Source: Hemileia vastatrix (lineage: Eukaryota > Basidiomycota > Pucciniomycetes > Pucciniales > Zaghouaniaceae). Taken from it: a stretch of 64,000 nt of DNA. The stretch is from assembly GCA_030280995.1 (NCBI GenBank), contig JASXTE010000009.1, positions 32,270,001 to 32,334,000 of the forward strand. The letters are read 5' to 3'. Below, in pieces: positions 59,830 to 64,000 of this stretch (the stretch's first letter is position 1; each line of letters starts with the position of its first letter). The position numbers and the translations under genes were made by a program. The notes under the pieces are model-generated. The model was not told the DNA's origin. It saw only the letters and a list, made by a program, of their open reading frames with translations, and did not search any database.

Positions 59830-60152
59830 CAGTTTATCCTCTTGCTGGAGGACCGGAATTGAATTTTCACAAAAATTATTTTTTTGTGTTTTAATTATAC
59901 TGAGATTTTTAATCCGATTTAGATAAGATTTTCGCAGTTTACCCTCTTGCTGGAGGTCCAAAATAGAAGGAGATACTTGCAGTTTAACCTCTTGCTGGAG
60001 GTCCATAATAGAATTTTCACAAAAATTATTTTTTTGTGTTTTAATTATACTAAGATTTTTAATTGGGTTTTGATAAGATTTTTGCAGTTTACCCTCTTGC
60101 TGGAGGTCCGTGATAGAAGGAGATAATTGCAGTTTAACCTCTTGCTGGAGGT
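59830..60152 (-). repeat. DLQQE peptide repeats encoded by the hairpin motif
   Basis: Five copies of CAGTTTAACCTCTTGCTGGAGG (or ACC/ATC variants) start at 59830, 59935, 59980, 60085 and 60130. On the minus strand each encodes DLQQEVKLQ, DLQQEGKLQ or LQQEDKLR. They sit in two larger tandem units of about 150 bp that also repeat NLSIIKTQKNNFCENSI. Two further copies in pol lie at 57784 and 57841. Confidence 0.85.
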
Positions 60153-60407
60153 CCATAAACATACCCTTCCAATTTTTATCCAACCTAATTTGGCCCATTT
60201 TGCCTTTTTCACCGTTTTTAAATTTAATAGAAAAACCGGGTAAATCCAATAAACATATAGAAAAGTCCAAAACGTATTTGCACTCCAAAGTAATATTAAC
60301 AGAAAATAATTGAGAATCCACTTGAATTATCTCCAAGTGAGCTGACCTATTGCAATCCGGGATCTCATCCTGAGGAGAGATTACAACATTAGAGCGATCA
60401 GCCCCTG

Positions 60408-62999
60408 CTACCCCAAAAAATGAGGGCATTCATCCCTTTCCAACAAACATAATTCACCAGAAGCCGTCCGTTTTATATGCCGCTTCTTGGTGCAAACACA
60501 ACACTGGCACAGAGTAGTAATCCCTGGCCGTGTTTCCCAACCTTCATCTCCAGGAGGTGCTAACTGCATATGTAACCTCCGCATATCTTCACCAGTGATC
60601 TCCAAACTAATCCCCATGCCAGCTTGATACCCTATCCTGGCCTCAAAATCCATCAAAAAAGGACCACCAAGAACAGTTTTGACTGCTCCTCTGGCCACAT
60701 AAAAGTGAACCTTACCAACAGATCCACCAATGCCTAACCTGACATGCTCAGCAGTACCCATCAGCTCTGTTGCATGCCCTCCAATACCTCTGAGGTTTCC
60801 CCCAGTTCCACTTTTAATTGGCAAGCCTATACTCGTCGCTTGCTCCAATGAAATTAAATTAATTTGAGACCCTGAATCGACCAAGGGCTTTACTTCTTTA
60901 CCATTTAGTGTTACCACCAGGTAACCCAGGGGAGCGGAAAAATGTGTATCTACATCTTCCCCAAACTTTTCAGCATTTTCACAAATATATTCCACCTCTC
61001 CAGTGGAAACCCGACGCCTCGTCAAATGCTTCTTTTGCTTTTCAGCAAGCGCCGGACTAATCGTAAATAACTCCCCCAAAGATAAGGGAATCTGAAGTTG
61101 ATTCACCCTATTCAAAACTGCGTCCATCGCATTAGCTTGACCAGAAACTACTGGCCGCTCATACTGGACCATTGATTTAACAACCTTGGCCCTGGGTACC
61201 TCTTGAGGTCCAACCAAGCCATCTTCACTTTCTATAACCCTAACTCCGTCACCAGCTTCTTGCACTAATCCTGATCCATCGCTAGTCCTTCTTACTCCCT
61301 CCATTGGGATGGGACCTCTAAAACTTGGTCTGGGTAGAGACGCCAACAGTACGTCCTCCTCAGAATCCGAATCATCCTCTGGCATACGCTCACCATTTAA
61401 ATCAAACTTGCCATAACTAGGGGGCCCCATATCAGCAATCCCCTTCTGCATTTTATATAATTCGTCCTTAGAGTAAGGGTTCAATTTGTTGGCGGCAGTT
61501 TGAGCACTAGAATTCTTTTCCTTAGAGTAAGGGTTCACTTTGTTATTGGCCTTGCTAGGATTAGCCCTCAATTGGCTCTGAATGCTACTTTTCGCCTTAG
61601 TAGCAGCTGCTCTTCTAGCAGCATTAACATCGTATTTGCCAGCCATACAGCTGCCCTCCACCTGGGCAACCGTCGCCAGCTCTAAACCACCAAAAGAAGT
61701 AGAAAATGTGGCTTTACTGACCTCTTTCTCCTTGCCCTTGTCAGCTTTACCACCATTACCATTACCATTTTTGCCACTCTTGGCATTAACATCTTCATCC
61801 GTCACCTCTTCAAATCTGGCTCTCCTTTCAGCCGTTAAACTTCTTCTGACCAAATCAGAAGGAGACTGTCCATCACTGGGCTTGATGAAAGAACCATCAG
61901 GAAATTTATAAACTTTACCATCAAATAAAACTTGCTCAGAATCCATATCCTTATCAAGAGCAAAACAAACTGTTGCTCTGTGACCCCTCCTATTACAATA
62001 GGAGCACACCTTTGGCTCATCGTAGCCACCTCTATATCCATTACTACCACCATTCCCACCATTTCTCCCATTGCCTGGGAAGCGGTTACCGTTGTTATTG
62101 CCATTATAATTTTGACGTTCATAACCTCTAGACTGATAAGAAGTCGACGTCGACGAAGAAGCGATTGGTGCCTTGTTAGCCTTCTGGGTTTTTTGAACAA
62201 ATATTTTTAATTGTTTAGTTAAATCGGCCAGGTGATCGTCCATCTTATTATCTACATTGCCCTCAACTTTAGCAGCAGGTAATCCCATTTGAGCCTTCTT
62301 GGCCTCCTGGGCTTTGACCATAATATCGTTGTTTTTGGCCAAAACCTCGCTAACCTTGCTAACATATTGAGTGCAAGACTCTTGATATTTGTCCAACGCC
62401 AATAACTTGAGATGGGCCTGAATGTTCTCTTTGATAACCTCCAGAGCCGGCAGTTTCTGCTCACCATTAGGCAGTTCCTTCATCAAATCTTTTCTTGAAA
62501 GATCCTTCAAGACGTCCATTCGAATATCCCTGCTGCATGCTGCCCAAAACAAATCTTTTGCTTGGTTCTCATGCACTAACTCATCCACCAGTATGAGATA
62601 TTCCACCACTTCATCAAACTGAACACAGAGCTTTTTGAAGTCAGCCATAGAAGAAACTCCACCTTTTGCTTGCCAGTCTCCAACAATTTTATTGAGGTCC
62701 ATCATAGTAAACCTAACACCCCATCTATCAACCATAGCTTTAGAAAGCTTAACCCAATCCTTGTCCTTGAATGCCTGCATAGCAATAACTTCTTTTTCCA
62801 CCTCCCTATCGGCAATAAAAAATCTAACTTGCTTCACCATATCCACATGAGAAGCACCATCAACAGCAGCAGCAGCTTCATACCTGCTAATGAACCATTT
62901 AACCTCCTCCCCATCAAACTTTGGGCCATCCCAAGAAACAATTCTAACTGAGGGAGTAAGAGGGTTAGAAGATCCAGAAGCAACAGCAGAAGAAGACAT
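60408..62999 (-). CDS. Gag-protease of element B, intact
   Basis: 863 codons from ATG at 62999 (MSSSAVASGSSNPLTPSV). Residues about 20-250 are a retrotransposon capsid-like region (WDGPKFDGEEVKWF, DRWGVRFTMMDLNKIVGDW). A Gly/Asn-rich linker leads to the CCHC zinc knuckle CSYCNRRGHRATVC (about residues 329-342). After a long Lys- and Ser/Pro-rich middle comes a retropepsin with VDSGSQINLI (about residue 703) and VLGGPFLMDF. The tail carries CQCCVCTKKRH. The protease is thus made in every Gag product, before the frameshift. This supplies particle proteins and processing for the element. Confidence 0.92.
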   Translation of the reverse strand: MSSSAVASGSSNPLTPSVRIVSWDGPKFDGEEVKWFISRYEAAAAVDGASHVDMVKQVRFFIADREVEKEVIAMQAFKDKDWVKLSKAMVDRWGVRFTMMDLNKIVGDWQAKGGVSSMADFKKLCVQFDEVVEYLILVDELVHENQAKDLFWAACSRDIRMDVLKDLSRKDLMKELPNGEQKLPALEVIKENIQAHLKLLALDKYQESCTQYVSKVSEVLAKNNDIMVKAQEAKKAQMGLPAAKVEGNVDNKMDDHLADLTKQLKIFVQKTQKANKAPIASSSTSTSYQSRGYERQNYNGNNNGNRFPGNGRNGGNGGSNGYRGGYDEPKVCSYCNRRGHRATVCFALDKDMDSEQVLFDGKVYKFPDGSFIKPSDGQSPSDLVRRSLTAERRARFEEVTDEDVNAKSGKNGNGNGGKADKGKEKEVSKATFSTSFGGLELATVAQVEGSCMAGKYDVNAARRAAATKAKSSIQSQLRANPSKANNKVNPYSKEKNSSAQTAANKLNPYSKDELYKMQKGIADMGPPSYGKFDLNGERMPEDDSDSEEDVLLASLPRPSFRGPIPMEGVRRTSDGSGLVQEAGDGVRVIESEDGLVGPQEVPRAKVVKSMVQYERPVVSGQANAMDAVLNRVNQLQIPLSLGELFTISPALAEKQKKHLTRRRVSTGEVEYICENAEKFGEDVDTHFSAPLGYLVVTLNGKEVKPLVDSGSQINLISLEQATSIGLPIKSGTGGNLRGIGGHATELMGTAEHVRLGIGGSVGKVHFYVARGAVKTVLGGPFLMDFEARIGYQAGMGISLEITGEDMRRLHMQLAPPGDEGWETRPGITTLCQCCVCTKKRHIKRTASGELCLLERDECPHFLG
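60414..60420 (-). promoter_or_regulatory. Candidate -1 frameshift site between gag and pol (B)
   Basis: The gag frame reads CAT TTT TTG GGG TAG. T TTT TTG is a slippery heptamer, and a -1 slip gives TTT TTT GGG GTA GCA and the open pol frame. An ATG at 60429 in the pol frame offers a reinitiation alternative. Confidence 0.75.
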
Positions 63000-63156
63000 C
63001 CCAATAAGTAATGAAAAGCGTTAAAATTCGATAAAATAACAAGCCTCTTGCAGGCCAATAACAAAAATCCAATTAGAGTTCCAGAAAATAAGCCTCTTGC
63101 AGGCTAATAACGTTCTTGATCCAAGTAAGTCTTTAAAGAAAGCTAGAGAAATCGAA

Positions 63157-63173
63157 CCCCACATGGGGCGCCA
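63157..63173 (-). promoter_or_regulatory. Primer-binding site of element B
   Basis: TGGCGCCCCATGTGGGG (minus strand), four bases from the LTR. Complementarity to a tRNA-like 3' end appears to continue as TTCGAT, which resembles a T-loop. The tRNA is not identified. Confidence 0.82.
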
Positions 63174-63177
63174 ACTA

Positions 63178-64000
63178 TGGTAAGGTAAACTCTTACAGTC
63201 GCCTTGCTGTAAGCAGAATCCGGAGGAGATATATGGATTTAGCTGAAAACCCCGTCCTTCCAATAAAAATAACAAAGTAGGTGTTCTAAATCACTAAGCT
63301 AACCAATCTACTTAGATCTGATTGATAAAAATAATGAAACTCTAAAATAATTAACGCTTATTGAGATTAAATGATCGTGGCTGTTGATAAAGAAATACTG
63401 ATAACAACAATTAAGGTGTACCAGTGAAAGATCTGTAAAGATTGACTTTTATGTTTATATAATAAATTGAATTTTTATGAGACAGCAATAATCAAGTCCC
63501 AGCGACGAAGACCTTTCTAAAGATACCCTGTATGAAGTGTTATTTAAACTGTTGAATTGTATTTCTAAGATGTTATGTAAAAAATAATAATGTTATAAGG
63601 GTATTACAAGTTGTTTTAATTTGTTGAGTAATAAAAAATGAGACTGTGGTGGTTAATGATTAAGCTGTATGATGTGTCCCCCCTTCTCAATTTCGAGTTT
63701 GAGAAGCGCTTAAGTATTCCTAGTCACGTGCCTAAGTTTTCCCCTCCAGAGCTCTTCCAGAGTCAATCCGGAGCCCGTACGGAGTCCGTACGGAGTCGAA
63801 ACGGAGTCCGTACGGAGTCCGTCCGGACTTCCAGACTCAATTTAGAACCTTAAAACCATAAAAAAATCTAGAAAAATTACACATAATAGAGCTACTTCCC
63901 CTTCACATACCAAACTAATTTTTGTAGTCTGCGCAGCTCTAATTACCCCCTGAAAATTCATCAAAGTTAAGTAATTTTTGAAAACGTAAATATTTCTATA
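63178..64000 (-). repeat. 5' LTR of element B, cut by the window edge
   Basis: It aligns with 51662-52480. An 11-bp repeat with four units lies at 63776-63819. About 290 bp are missing beyond 64000. Confidence 0.93.

Larger units (their letters stand above)
56125..60420 (-). pseudogene. Pol of element B, two nonsense codons
   Basis: The frame starts by -1 shift at 60414-60420 and runs to 56125, broken only by TGA (about 59575) and TAG (about 56995). Order: linker with DLQQE repeats (60152-59830); RT with IPAALKEAYIEVVRERIR, YSSPVFCIKKPNGKLR, LGDIMGGYD and the catalytic IFIDDGG (about 58790); RNase H with YLAVDSS, KLELCGV and VDAKSL; an acidic variable stretch; a conserved segment before integrase (GFYFFLVKYLLTLERPE); the zinc site HEDLGH...CEEC; the integrase core DAVHIK, VDGGPEFG and GMVERGH (D, D, E); and a GPYKIKEQ C-terminus. 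No chromodomain is seen. A keeps sense codons where B has stops. Confidence 0.9.
51662..64000 (-). mobile_element. LTR retrotransposon B (Ty3/Gypsy), young, runs off the window
   Basis: Complete 3' LTR (51662-52770), polypurine tract, intact antisense gene, hairpin region, pol, gag, primer-binding site and the first 823 bp of the 5' LTR. The two LTRs differ by about four substitutions and one 11-bp repeat unit by eye. Gag is open for 863 codons. Pol has two nonsense codons. It is inserted in E2 integrase; the second target flank is outside the window. Confidence 0.92.

Overview
The window looks like a gene-poor, AT-rich stretch of a fungal nuclear genome, almost entirely nested transposable elements. 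Short GT-AG introns (54-84 bp), fungal Ty3/Gypsy chromoviruses, Zn2Cys6-like cysteine clusters, a PIF/Harbinger transposon and a decayed gene of the fungal Tet-like 2OG-Fe(II) oxygenase family point to a basidiomycete. The oxygenase and Harbinger types would suit a rust fungus (Pucciniales), but this placement is an inference. I see no host gene, rRNA, tRNA or CRISPR array. Elements are named A to H here for convenience.

Nest 1 (about 2.0-43.06 kb). A very decayed retroelement (H, + strand) has a PIF/Harbinger transposon in its gag (3245-22973). That transposon had Ty3/Gypsy element A (3289-16278) inserted into its left terminus. H is also cut at 23500 by element D (23500-43058), an older relative of A, and D is cut by a third LTR element, C (26503-35335, target duplication GTAAC). 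Nest 2 (43.4-64.0 kb). The remnant G (gag start plus LTR) is interrupted by chromovirus E1 at 45170. E1 is interrupted inside its chromodomain by E2 at 48116, and E2 is interrupted inside its integrase by the young element B at 51662. B runs past the right edge of the window. All seven LTR elements have gag-pol on the minus strand.

The most interesting system is this: elements A, D and B (one lineage) and E1 and E2 (a chromovirus lineage) carry extra genes on the strand opposite to gag-pol, between the end of pol and the 3' LTR. These antisense genes encode a six-cysteine cluster, C-x2-C-x6-C-x12(15)-C-x2-C-x6-C, that looks like a fungal Zn2Cys6 domain with its halves swapped: the basic CDxC-xxKKxxC half comes second. 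The genes have a spliceosomal intron. B's copy is an intact 202-residue reading frame once an 84-bp intron is removed. A and D carry two such genes each. Element C carries none.

In A, D and B the non-coding space around these antisense genes holds a conserved set of short inverted repeats: a two-stem module with compensatory stem changes, a GGGGTAAYTG/CARTTACCCC hairpin, an ATCACTGG/CCAGTGAT hairpin and arrays of a 22-bp CAGTTTA-plus-hairpin motif. The 22-bp motif also occurs inside the pol coding region, where it encodes a DLQQE-like peptide repeat. The gag and pol frames of A and B are joined by a -1 slippery heptamer (T TTT TTA or T TTT TTG) just before the gag stop. The Harbinger element contains, between its accessory gene and its transposase, a decayed Tet-like 2OG-Fe(II) oxygenase gene and a large C-rich/G-rich inverted structure.
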